Positions 8,007-15,389 of a DNA stretch of 64,000 bases are shown here, in pieces. The position numbers and the translations under genes were made by a program. Source of the stretch: M3007 sp044350425 (lineage in GTDB: Bacteria; Bacteroidota; Bacteroidia; Chitinophagales; Saprospiraceae); NCBI GenBank assembly GCA_044350425.1, contig JBILHS010000008.1, forward strand, positions 27,404 to 91,403, written 5' to 3'. Under the pieces are notes generated by a model, which was not told the origin of the DNA, made no database searches, and was given only the letters and a program-made list of their open reading frames with translations. How positions within the stretch are numbered: position 1 is the stretch's first letter; every line of letters starts with the position of its first letter.

Positions 8007-8218
8007 ATACAGCGGGACATTTTTGATTTAGATCCAGACGAGACTGTATCATAAGTCAACCTCAATCCAAAGCGACCATAGATTATTTCGTTTTCTCTGG
8101 CAAGTTTTTAAAACCTGGAAGGTTTATCAACTCAAAAGGAATAAAATTTGGAATAAAGCTTAGGTGGAAGACTTATGAGATAGCCTCGTCTCACTTTGAG
8201 AAAAGAACCAGTAGTCTG
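8007..8218. mobile_element. Degenerate element A remnant carrying a nested second element
   Basis: The right end reads ccagtagtctg, identical to the terminus of element A. The interval is flanked by the 9-bp direct repeat gaccaaacc at 7998-8006 and 8219-8227, matching element A in duplication length. The left end (cagcgggacatttttga) resembles the element A end with several changes. Only about 58 bases belong to this outer element; the rest is the nested element B at 8037-8190. The remaining gene-free bases 7994-8006 and 8228-8298 show nothing else. Confidence 0.65.
8037..8190. mobile_element. MITE-like element B, copy 1 (about 154 bp)
   Basis: Inverted termini gacgagactgtatcataagt and its near complement at 8171-8190 enclose a non-coding core containing agcgaccatagattatttcg. 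The same core and similar termini recur at 58040-58198. The core also contains ctggaaggttt, part of a hairpin that is complete in the second copy. No clear target duplication was found for this copy. Confidence 0.75.
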
Positions 8219-8298
8219 GACCAAACCACATTTATCCCAACCTCTGAAACACGCTGCGTGTATTAATCCTCGCAAGAAAATCACCCAGCAGCCCTAAC

Positions 8299-9450
8299 TT
8301 GCGCGCTCAAATCTCCCACACCTTGATCATCGGTTTCGACGCAAAACGCTATTTCAACAACCCCACAGGCCTGGGCTTTTACAGCCGTACCCTGCTGGAA
8401 GGCCTGCGTCGTTTTTATCCGGAACATCAATATCTGCTGTATACGCCTTACAACCGGGACAAACTGGCCTTGGTCAGCGACGGTATGCGGATGCCCGATT
8501 CCTGGCTGGGCAAAGCCTTCCATCCTTTGTGGCGAAGCAGGGGCATTACCCGACAATTGCAACGAGACGGAGTGGAGGTTTTTCACGGACTCAGTCATGA
8601 ACTTCCCAACGGCTTGAAAAAGGCCGGGATCCGAAGTGTGGTGTCCATGCACGACCTGATTTTCATGCGTTTTCCCAATTTGTACCCTCCGGTGGATCGG
8701 TTTTTTTATGAACAGAAATACCGCCGTGCAGCCAGGCAGGCCGATCAGGTCGTAGCAATCAGTGAACAGACCAAGACTGATCTGGAGGAGTTTTTTAAGA
8801 TCCCACCGCAGCAGGTGCAGGTCATCGGCCAATCCTGTGATGTGGTTTTTGAACGACTCAGTCTTCGGCATCACCCGGACCGGCTGGAATTGCCGCTACC
8901 CGGAACTGCCGGCCTGCCAGCGGCAGACTATCTGATCTCGGTAGGCAGCCTAACGCCCAGAAAAAACTGGCACACCCTGCTGGATGCACTGTTTTTGCTC
9001 AAAAATGAAGGTCTGGACGTGCCGCTTGTGGCTGTGGGTGCGGGCAATAGTGCTTACGCCAAAGGACTGCAGGAGCAATCAGAAAAGCTGGGCCTGCAGG
9101 TGTACTGGATCGATGAACATTTGCAAACCCAAACGCTTGCCTTGCTCTATCGAAGAGCGGCAGCGCTGGTATATCCCTCTGTTTTTGAAGGCTTTGGAAT
9201 CCCGATCCTGGAGGCAATGACCGTGGGGATTCCCGTGGTGACCAGTCGGGGAGGGTGTTTCGAGGAGGTGGGAGGAGCAGCAGCGCTGTACGCCGATCCG
9301 AATCAGGCAGCGGATCTGGCCCGGCAGATCTCCAAAGTGCTGGAAACCGAAACGCACCAGGATCTGGTCTCCAAAATTCCCGCGCAAATTGCGCACTTCG
9401 CTCCTGAAAAAATTTGTGCGGCCTGGATGGAAGTTTATCTGGGCCTATAA
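8299..9450 (+). CDS. Glycosyltransferase family 4 protein
   Basis: A 383-residue cytoplasmic GT-B enzyme. The N-terminal Rossmann half contains IIGFDAKRYF and the PTGLGFYSRTLL acceptor loop. The C-terminal half has SVGSLTPRKNWHTLLDAL and the EX7E-type donor motif in FEGFGIPILEAM, typical of GT4 retaining mannosyl/glucosyl-transferases. It probably adds a sugar during polysaccharide or glycolipid synthesis; the substrate is unknown. No ATG is available near the N-terminus. The frame opens with TTG at 8299, and a second TTG at 8323 would start just before the first strand, so the exact start is uncertain. It stands alone, downstream of the nested insertion elements. Confidence 0.85.
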   Translation: MRAQISHTLIIGFDAKRYFNNPTGLGFYSRTLLEGLRRFYPEHQYLLYTPYNRDKLALVSDGMRMPDSWLGKAFHPLWRSRGITRQLQRDGVEVFHGLSHELPNGLKKAGIRSVVSMHDLIFMRFPNLYPPVDRFFYEQKYRRAARQADQVVAISEQTKTDLEEFFKIPPQQVQVIGQSCDVVFERLSLRHHPDRLELPLPGTAGLPAADYLISVGSLTPRKNWHTLLDALFLLKNEGLDVPLVAVGAGNSAYAKGLQEQSEKLGLQVYWIDEHLQTQTLALLYRRAAALVYPSVFEGFGIPILEAMTVGIPVVTSRGGCFEEVGGAAALYADPNQAADLARQISKVLETETHQDLVSKIPAQIAHFAPEKICAAWMEVYLGL

Positions 9451-9575
9451 ACGTTGCGCCGCTCTGCGGCTTTTTACCTCAATTATTCATGTGTTTTCTC
9501 TGCCTAATGTTTGGCCATCGTCCAACATAATTCCAAACTTTAATTCAACACACGTCACCCATGTAGCCTATAAAA

Positions 9576-9709
9576 GAGTGATGATTACATGCGTGATGAT
9601 TGTTGAAGTAGAGGTTTGAATTTCGATGGCGGAAGGAACAGCCCTCAGCAATCATTAATTCAAAAATCGGCTTTGACTTCAACACGCATCACGCATGTAA
9701 TCATCACTC
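9576..9709. repeat. 134-bp inverted repeat with ~38-base arms
   Basis: The left arm begins gagtgatgattacatgcgtg at 9576, and the right arm ends with its exact complement at 9709. Pairing continues into the gttgaagt region with a few mismatches, giving arms of about 38 bases around a 57-base centre. It lies between convergent genes (glycosyltransferase and SPFH protein). No target duplication was found, so it could be a mobile-element relic or a large terminator-like structure. A separate small palindrome gccgctctgcggc is at about 9455-9467. The rest of 9451-9767 holds nothing recognisable. Confidence 0.7.
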
Positions 9710-9767
9710 GTCAATCAATAATATTCAGGGAATGCCCTATGTTACACTACAGGCATCCCTCCTTGAA

Positions 9768-10697
9768 TTATCCCTTGTCTTGGTTCGAAAAATCCATCTT
9801 ATTAAGCGCCATGAGCTCTTTCATGGTTTTCTGCATGCCATCAACGGAGCCATCAAGGAAAATGACGTTGCCTTTGCCATGTTCGGTAAAGTTTTTGATC
9901 GCTTCCGTCCACATGGAAAACAGGATGACCGAGGTATCCAGATTGGCGGTCTGCATTTCTTTGGCAGCATGGCTCATACCCCGTGCCACTTCTTCACGGA
10001 ATAGCGCCACGGCCTGACCGCGCATTTTGGCGGCTTCACGCTCCGCTTCCGCAGAGATCTTGATCGCATTACCTTCCGCTTCGGCCGCTTTGGTCTTGGT
10101 GATCAGGAGTGCCTGGCCTTCGTTTTCAGCCGCCGCCTTCAGGTTGTTTGCAGCTACGATCTTCGACATGGAACGCATCACTTCTTCGTCGAACGTAATG
10201 TCGTTGATCTGTAGATCGATGAGGTGAAAACCCCAGTCCTCCAGCATGTGGTCAATGTTGACCTTTACTGCATCGGTGATCTCCCGGCGCAGGGAAAGCA
10301 CTTCCTGCTGCTTTTTGGTGGCTACAAAGGAACGGATGCTGCCCTCTACCGTACGGGTCAGGGTGGCCATAAAATCGCGGTCGCCCACAAATCGGAAGGC
10401 CACTTTTTTAACGGTTTCTTCGGCATTGTCCATCACTGAAAAAAGCAGCAACGAAGTAAAATGCACATTGGCCTGGTCAATCGTAACCGCCTGGAAGTTG
10501 AGTTCCACCGCCCGGTTTTGAACCGAAATGCGCTTGAAGATCTGTTCAATGAACGGGATCCGGAAACTCAGACCGGGATAAAGCGTCCGGTTGTACTTGC
10601 CAAAAATCGTAGTAATGGCAACAGTGCCTTGTTGTACCGTAACGAGGCTCAAAAAAATGAGCACTAAAATTATCGGAATGTAATAAAGTGTGGGCAT
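9768..10697 (-). CDS. SPFH/band 7 (stomatin-like) membrane protein
   Basis: A 309-residue protein starting MPTLYYIPIILVLIFLSL: one N-terminal membrane helix, then the SPFH domain (VTVQQGTVAITTIFGKYNRT; YPGLSFRIPF). An Ala/Glu-rich coiled region follows (LKAAAENEGQALLITKTKAA). Such proteins oligomerise into membrane scaffolds that organise proteases or lipids. An upstream in-frame ATG at 10769 exists, but the 24 extra residues are not family-like, so 10697 is preferred. It is convergent with the glycosyltransferase and divergent from the M1 peptidase. Confidence 0.9.
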   Translation of the reverse strand: MPTLYYIPIILVLIFLSLVTVQQGTVAITTIFGKYNRTLYPGLSFRIPFIEQIFKRISVQNRAVELNFQAVTIDQANVHFTSLLLFSVMDNAEETVKKVAFRFVGDRDFMATLTRTVEGSIRSFVATKKQQEVLSLRREITDAVKVNIDHMLEDWGFHLIDLQINDITFDEEVMRSMSKIVAANNLKAAAENEGQALLITKTKAAEAEGNAIKISAEAEREAAKMRGQAVALFREEVARGMSHAAKEMQTANLDTSVILFSMWTEAIKNFTEHGKGNVIFLDGSVDGMQKTMKELMALNKMDFSNQDKG

Positions 10698-10903
10698 GGT
10701 ATTGAAAGTTTGATGTTGATGCTCAAAGGTGAGGGGTCTAAACCAGGCAGGCCTTGTTTCTCCGACCAATCAACGTTTTAGCGGTGTGAAAATGGGAATA
10801 ATTTCGTCAATAGAGGGAAAAATCTCATTTTTGTCACAAAATCAAGCCGGCTGCACAGGCTCTGCTAATTTCTCCCCTACTTTGCCTGAAATTTTAATAC
10901 TCC

Positions 10904-12547
10904 ATGACATTTTCGAAATTCCTCTTCGGCCTGGTTCTGCTTGTTTTGGCTGAGACCGCTGAAGCACAATCACCTGTTTTTACCAGAGACGATACCTTGC
11001 GGGGCAGCATCACACCCCAAAGAGATTGGTGGGACCTCACTTTTTACCACCTGAAAGTAAAGGTCAATCCGACCGAAAAAAGTATTTCAGGAAGCAATGA
11101 GATCCGTTATAAGGTGCTGAATCCCGGTAAATTCATGCAAATCGATCTGCAGCCTCCCCTCCGCCTGGAACGGGCAGAACAGGATGGACAGGTCCTTGCT
11201 GTTCAACAGCAGGGACGGAATGCCTATTTCATTGAGTTGAAGAAAGAACAGCCGAAAGGTTCTGCGCAAAGTATCACCGTCTGGTATTCAGGCATTCCAC
11301 TGGCCGCCAGAAATGCCCCCTGGGATGGAGGATTCAGCTGGAAACAAGACGAAAAAGGACAAGCTTTTGTAGCTACCTCCTGTCAGGGAATTGGCGCCAG
11401 TGTCTGGTGGCCCTGCAAAGACCATATGTATGATGAGCCGGATTCTCAGGCGATCTCGGTCACGGTACCCAAAAATCTGACCGATGTATCCAATGGCAGC
11501 TTGCGCAAGGTGACTGAAAACGGGGATGGTACCCATACCTTCGATTGGTTCGTATCAAATCCGATCAATAATTATGGTGTGAATGTCAACATTGCCGAAT
11601 ACACCCATTTTCAGGATACTTTTCAAGGTGAAAAAGGCTTGTTGCGCCTCGATTATTATGTGTTGCCCCAAAATCTGGAAAAGGCAAAAATGCAGTTTCA
11701 ACAAGTGAAATTGATGCTTCGGGCTTTTGAACACTGGTTTGGCCCGTATCCTTTTTACGAGGATGGTTATAAATTGGTGGAGGTGCCGTATCTGGGTATG
11801 GAACATCAGAGTTCGGTGACCTATGGCAATAAATATATGAATGGTTACCTGGGCAAAGACCTGTCCGGCACAGGCTGGGGACTAAAATGGGATTTTATCA
11901 TCATCCATGAGTCGGGGCATGAATGGTTTGCCAACAATATCACTTACCGCGACATTGCGGATATGTGGGTACACGAAAGTTTTACCAATTACAGCGAATC
12001 ACTTTTTACGGAGTATTATTACGGTAAGGAGGCAGGCGCGGCCTATGTGCGGGGATGCAGGACAGCCATCGGGAACAAGAGCCCCATCGTCGGGATCTAT
12101 GGGGTCAACTCAGAAGGTTCGGGCGACATGTACCCAAAGGGTGGAAGCATGCTTCATACCATTCGTCAGGTCATCGATGATGATGAAAAATGGCGGGCTA
12201 TTCTGCGAGGTCTGAATCGCGATTTTTATCATCAAACCGTGTTTGGAACCCAGATAGAGGCGTACATCAGTCGTCAATCCGGCAAAAAACTGGACAAGGT
12301 ATTTGACCAGTATTTGCGTCATACCGAAATTCCGGTTTTGGAATATCAGATCAAAGGAAGCAAGTTAAAATACCGATGGACCAACTGCATCGAAGGTTTT
12401 GATATGCCGGTAAAAGTGACCTTAGCTCCCGGAAAATACGACTTTATTTATCCGGGTACCCGGTGGAAAAGCAGCAGATGCACCCTGCCTCAAAGGGATG
12501 ATTTTCGGGTGGCCCCTGATTTTTATGTGACGGCCAAAAAGGGGTAA
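10904..12547 (+). CDS. M1-family zinc metallopeptidase (aminopeptidase N-like), secreted
   Basis: A 547-residue protein with a signal peptide (about 1-22, ending AEAQ). The zinc site is HESGH at 335-339 with the third ligand Glu probably E358 in WVHESFTNY. The exopeptidase motif appears as GMEHQ at 298-302 in place of the classical GAMEN. An N-terminal beta-saddle (residues 35-230) precedes the catalytic domain, and a short C-terminal domain follows. The protein is somewhat shorter than many M1 enzymes because the large C-terminal helical domain is absent. It probably trims peptides in the periplasm or at the surface. The TonB-dependent receptor starts 41 bases downstream on the same strand, suggesting an operon for peptide use (inference). 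Confidence 0.9.
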   Translation: MTFSKFLFGLVLLVLAETAEAQSPVFTRDDTLRGSITPQRDWWDLTFYHLKVKVNPTEKSISGSNEIRYKVLNPGKFMQIDLQPPLRLERAEQDGQVLAVQQQGRNAYFIELKKEQPKGSAQSITVWYSGIPLAARNAPWDGGFSWKQDEKGQAFVATSCQGIGASVWWPCKDHMYDEPDSQAISVTVPKNLTDVSNGSLRKVTENGDGTHTFDWFVSNPINNYGVNVNIAEYTHFQDTFQGEKGLLRLDYYVLPQNLEKAKMQFQQVKLMLRAFEHWFGPYPFYEDGYKLVEVPYLGMEHQSSVTYGNKYMNGYLGKDLSGTGWGLKWDFIIIHESGHEWFANNITYRDIADMWVHESFTNYSESLFTEYYYGKEAGAAYVRGCRTAIGNKSPIVGIYGVNSEGSGDMYPKGGSMLHTIRQVIDDDEKWRAILRGLNRDFYHQTVFGTQIEAYISRQSGKKLDKVFDQYLRHTEIPVLEYQIKGSKLKYRWTNCIEGFDMPVKVTLAPGKYDFIYPGTRWKSSRCTLPQRDDFRVAPDFYVTAKKG

Positions 12548-12588
12548 AACCAGCACCCAAACCAATCGCTTTTATAATTTTTGTAACC

Positions 12589-14973
12589 ATGAACATTCCT
12601 ATCACGAAAATGCCCCGGCCCATACTGGTCCCGGTTTTTACCTTTTTACTTTTTTGTGGGTACGCGCAGTCCCAAACGCTGCGCGGTACGGTCCGGGAAG
12701 CGGATAATGGAGAATTTGTTACCGGAGCCACTGTGGTGCTTCGTTACAATAAAGCCGGCACGGCGCCCGTCTCCCTGGCCACCAGTCCAGGCGGCGAATT
12801 TGTATTTGAAAAGGTACGGGTGGGATATTATGCGCTGGAAATATCTGCACAAGGATTTGAAAGTCAGATCATTAAAGAAATAAACATTGTCTCCGGTAAG
12901 GAGCAGATCCTGGAGATCACGCTGCGTAGCGCCACGGCTCAATTAGCAGAAGTTACGATCTCCGCCACACAGCCCGGACGTCGGCCGCTGCTTCCGCTGG
13001 GTGAGATCCCACTGACCCGCGACCAGACCGCGCGTTTCCCGGCCATGTTTTTTGACCCGGCCCGACTTGCAACGGCCTACGCCGGGGTGGCCCAGGTGGA
13101 TGATGGAACCAACATCCTTAGCATTCGGGGCAACAGTCCAAGCTCCTTGCGCTGGCGCCTGGAGGGTGTCGATATCGTGAATCCCAACCACCTGCCCAAT
13201 GCCGGAACTTTTAGTGATCGACCGGCTGCCGCCAGTGGGGGTATCTTGATGTTTTCTGCCCAATTGCTGGACAATTCTTCTCTGCTAACCGGTCCCATGC
13301 CTGCGGGCTACGGAGATGCGCTGGGCGGTGTAATGGACATGAACCTGAGGCGCGGCAACCAACGTCAGCATGAGTTTACGGCACAAGCAGGGCTGGTTGG
13401 ATTAGATCTGGCGGCTGAAGGGCCCTTGTGGCGACAAAAATCAAGCGAGGAAAAGCAAGGATCGGCTTCCTACCTGGTCAATTACCGGTATTCCACTGTT
13501 GGACTTCTGGGACAGCTGGGCGTGTCATTTGGTGACGAACAGATCAATTTTCAGGACCTTTCTTTTAATCTGAACTATCAGGGCAAACGGGGCGGACACT
13601 GGTCGGTATTCGGACTGGGTGGCATGAGCGAAAACATCTTCCGGCACAAGACCGATACGGCAGAGATCAAATACTACAAGGATTTTTTTGACATCGATTT
13701 TGAATCAAAAACCGGGGTGCTTGGCGTCTCTAACTGGTTTCCTTTGGGTAAAAATGCCTGGATAAAAACTGCGTTGGCTTTTTCTGGGCAGACCAGTGAG
13801 CGAAATTCCAGAACCAGTAGTTTTGACTCGCGGGATAGTTATGACGAGATCACAGAATCAAAGAAGTCTGCTTCCGTTACCTACTCCCAAAGTTTGGGGC
13901 GCAAGTACCGGCTGATGGGAGGCGTTTTTGGAACACTTCAAAAATATCAGGCGGATGCTGTGGTTTATAACATTGGACAAGAACCGGCAGCCTATGATTA
14001 TCTGCTGGCACAACCCTGGGGGCAAATTTCCTGGAACAGTCGCAATCAAAAAAACAACACGGCTTTGGGGGTGCACAGCGTGTCTTTTGATGGCAGAAGT
14101 GATGCTTACGGAAAGGGTTCATTTTCTATCGAACCCCGGTTTCTTTTCTCCAGAAAACTAGCGGAAAAGCATCGCCTCTCGTTTGCAGCGGGGGTGTATT
14201 CGCAGGTCCCTCCTGCCTGGCTGCTCAGCAGATATCGTTATGAATTACTGCGATCCCAAAAAGTGGAGCTGGCTTATGCCATTGATTTTGCGCCTTTCTG
14301 GCAATTGAAGACTACCGTTTATCGTCAATGGATCAACAACGCGCCTTATTTTATCAATGAGAACTTTGGACTCCTGAATGACAGTGAATTTAAATCAGGA
14401 AATTATCTTTCATCTTACAACACAGCGCTTGGGTCCAACCGGGGTATAGAGGCCACCCTGGAGCGCGCCCTGTCCAATGGTTGGTTTTTGCTGGGTACAG
14501 CCAGCTTTTATGATTCGAAATTTTCTAAGACCAGTAGTCCCTCCAAAACAGACTGGCTGCCAACCAAGTGGGACCTTGGTCATCTGGTCAACCTCACTTT
14601 TGGTAAAGAATGGCAGCGTGAAAAACGCCCCGGAAAGGAGCGAACCATCGGACTTAATGCCAGGGCAGTCTGGACCGGAGGGGTTCGGGAAGCTGAAATT
14701 GAAAATGGGGCCTCACTGGATGCAGACGCGACTATCATCAATGAGCGTATTGGCTATTCCAAACAATACCCGGACTACTTTAGGCTTGACCTACGGGTAT
14801 ATTGGAGAAAAAACCTGGGAAATCGCCGCAACAGCACCTTCGCCCTCGATCTTCAGAACCTGACAGGCAAACAGAATCTGGCCTACCATTTTTACGATCC
14901 TTATACCCGGCAGATCGAGAATAAATACCAACTCGGCACGATCCCCAATTTTAGCTGGAGGCTAGAGTTTTAA
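12589..14973 (+). CDS. TonB-dependent receptor with carboxypeptidase-regulatory N-terminal domain
   Basis: A 794-residue outer-membrane transporter. A signal peptide (to about residue 29) is followed by a CarboxypepD_reg-like domain (about 30-108; LRGTVREADNGEFVTGA). The plug lies at about 118-260 (ILSIRGNSPSSLRWRLEGVD, DALGGVMDMNLR). A 22-strand barrel fills the rest and ends FSWRLEF with a terminal Phe. The substrate is unknown. It is not of the SusC type, lacking the SusC signature and a SusD partner. It is preceded at 41 bases by the secreted M1 peptidase, so peptide uptake is a reasonable guess. The sequence between the stop and 15390 consists mainly of repeats. Confidence 0.9.
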   Translation: MNIPITKMPRPILVPVFTFLLFCGYAQSQTLRGTVREADNGEFVTGATVVLRYNKAGTAPVSLATSPGGEFVFEKVRVGYYALEISAQGFESQIIKEINIVSGKEQILEITLRSATAQLAEVTISATQPGRRPLLPLGEIPLTRDQTARFPAMFFDPARLATAYAGVAQVDDGTNILSIRGNSPSSLRWRLEGVDIVNPNHLPNAGTFSDRPAAASGGILMFSAQLLDNSSLLTGPMPAGYGDALGGVMDMNLRRGNQRQHEFTAQAGLVGLDLAAEGPLWRQKSSEEKQGSASYLVNYRYSTVGLLGQLGVSFGDEQINFQDLSFNLNYQGKRGGHWSVFGLGGMSENIFRHKTDTAEIKYYKDFFDIDFESKTGVLGVSNWFPLGKNAWIKTALAFSGQTSERNSRTSSFDSRDSYDEITESKKSASVTYSQSLGRKYRLMGGVFGTLQKYQADAVVYNIGQEPAAYDYLLAQPWGQISWNSRNQKNNTALGVHSVSFDGRSDAYGKGSFSIEPRFLFSRKLAEKHRLSFAAGVYSQVPPAWLLSRYRYELLRSQKVELAYAIDFAPFWQLKTTVYRQWINNAPYFINENFGLLNDSEFKSGNYLSSYNTALGSNRGIEATLERALSNGWFLLGTASFYDSKFSKTSSPSKTDWLPTKWDLGHLVNLTFGKEWQREKRPGKERTIGLNARAVWTGGVREAEIENGASLDADATIINERIGYSKQYPDYFRLDLRVYWRKNLGNRRNSTFALDLQNLTGKQNLAYHFYDPYTRQIENKYQLGTIPNFSWRLEF

Positions 14974-14982
14974 TGCGCGCGT

Positions 14983-15098
14983 GAGTGATTTAGTGCATGA
15001 GTGAGGGTGCCCCAAATGGGTGAATGAGTGATTTAGTGAATGAGTGAGGGTGTCTGCCAAATGGGTGAATGAGTGATTTAGTGAATGAGTGAGGGTGG
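14983..15098. repeat. Tandem repeat, ~2.6 copies of a 43-45 bp unit
   Basis: The unit begins gagtgatttagtgaatgagt and contains gagggtg and ccaaatgggtgaat. It is present at 14983, 15026 and 15071, the last copy partial. Within it the shorter word gtgaatgagtga recurs, so it appears built from smaller repeats. It lies immediately 3' of the TonB receptor. A related complement tract (cactcattcactcattcacc) ends the same gene-free region at about 15357-15389. Confidence 0.85.
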
Positions 15099-15190
15099 CT
15101 AGCCCAGTGCAAACGCATGAAGATTTTAGGTGTAAAGCCGTAGAGTCCCGAAGAAATCTGGATCCGTAGAAAAAAGGCAAAAATTAAAAA

Positions 15191-15242
15191 GGAGGTGCAG
15201 CGCACCGGAAGCCTGGTTGATTGCTTCGGCGTGCTGCACCCC
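15191..15242. repeat. Imperfect palindrome of the ggtgcagcgcacc family
   Basis: The left arm ggtgcagcgcaccggaagc and right arm gcttcggcgtgctgcacc pair imperfectly around an 11-base loop. The left word matches the inner stem of the composite palindrome at 3468-3624. It sits between convergent genes and may also act in transcript termination. Between this palindrome and the repeat at 15357, and from 15099 to 15190, I see nothing further. Confidence 0.6.
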
Positions 15243-15389
15243 CGGTAATTTTGACTAGGCTTTTTGCTGCAGACGTTTCGCTGCGCTATAGCTAGAATTA
15301 CATATGATTACGTTTCCTCTAAGAAAAGACAGAAGTGCCAAGCTTTTGGGGCCAACCCTCACTCATTCACTCATTCACTCATTCACCCA

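Noticed and set aside
14983..15098. The tandem repeat considered as a CRISPR array
   Set aside because: The units are 43-45 bp without distinct unique spacers, built of smaller words, and there are no cas genes in the window.
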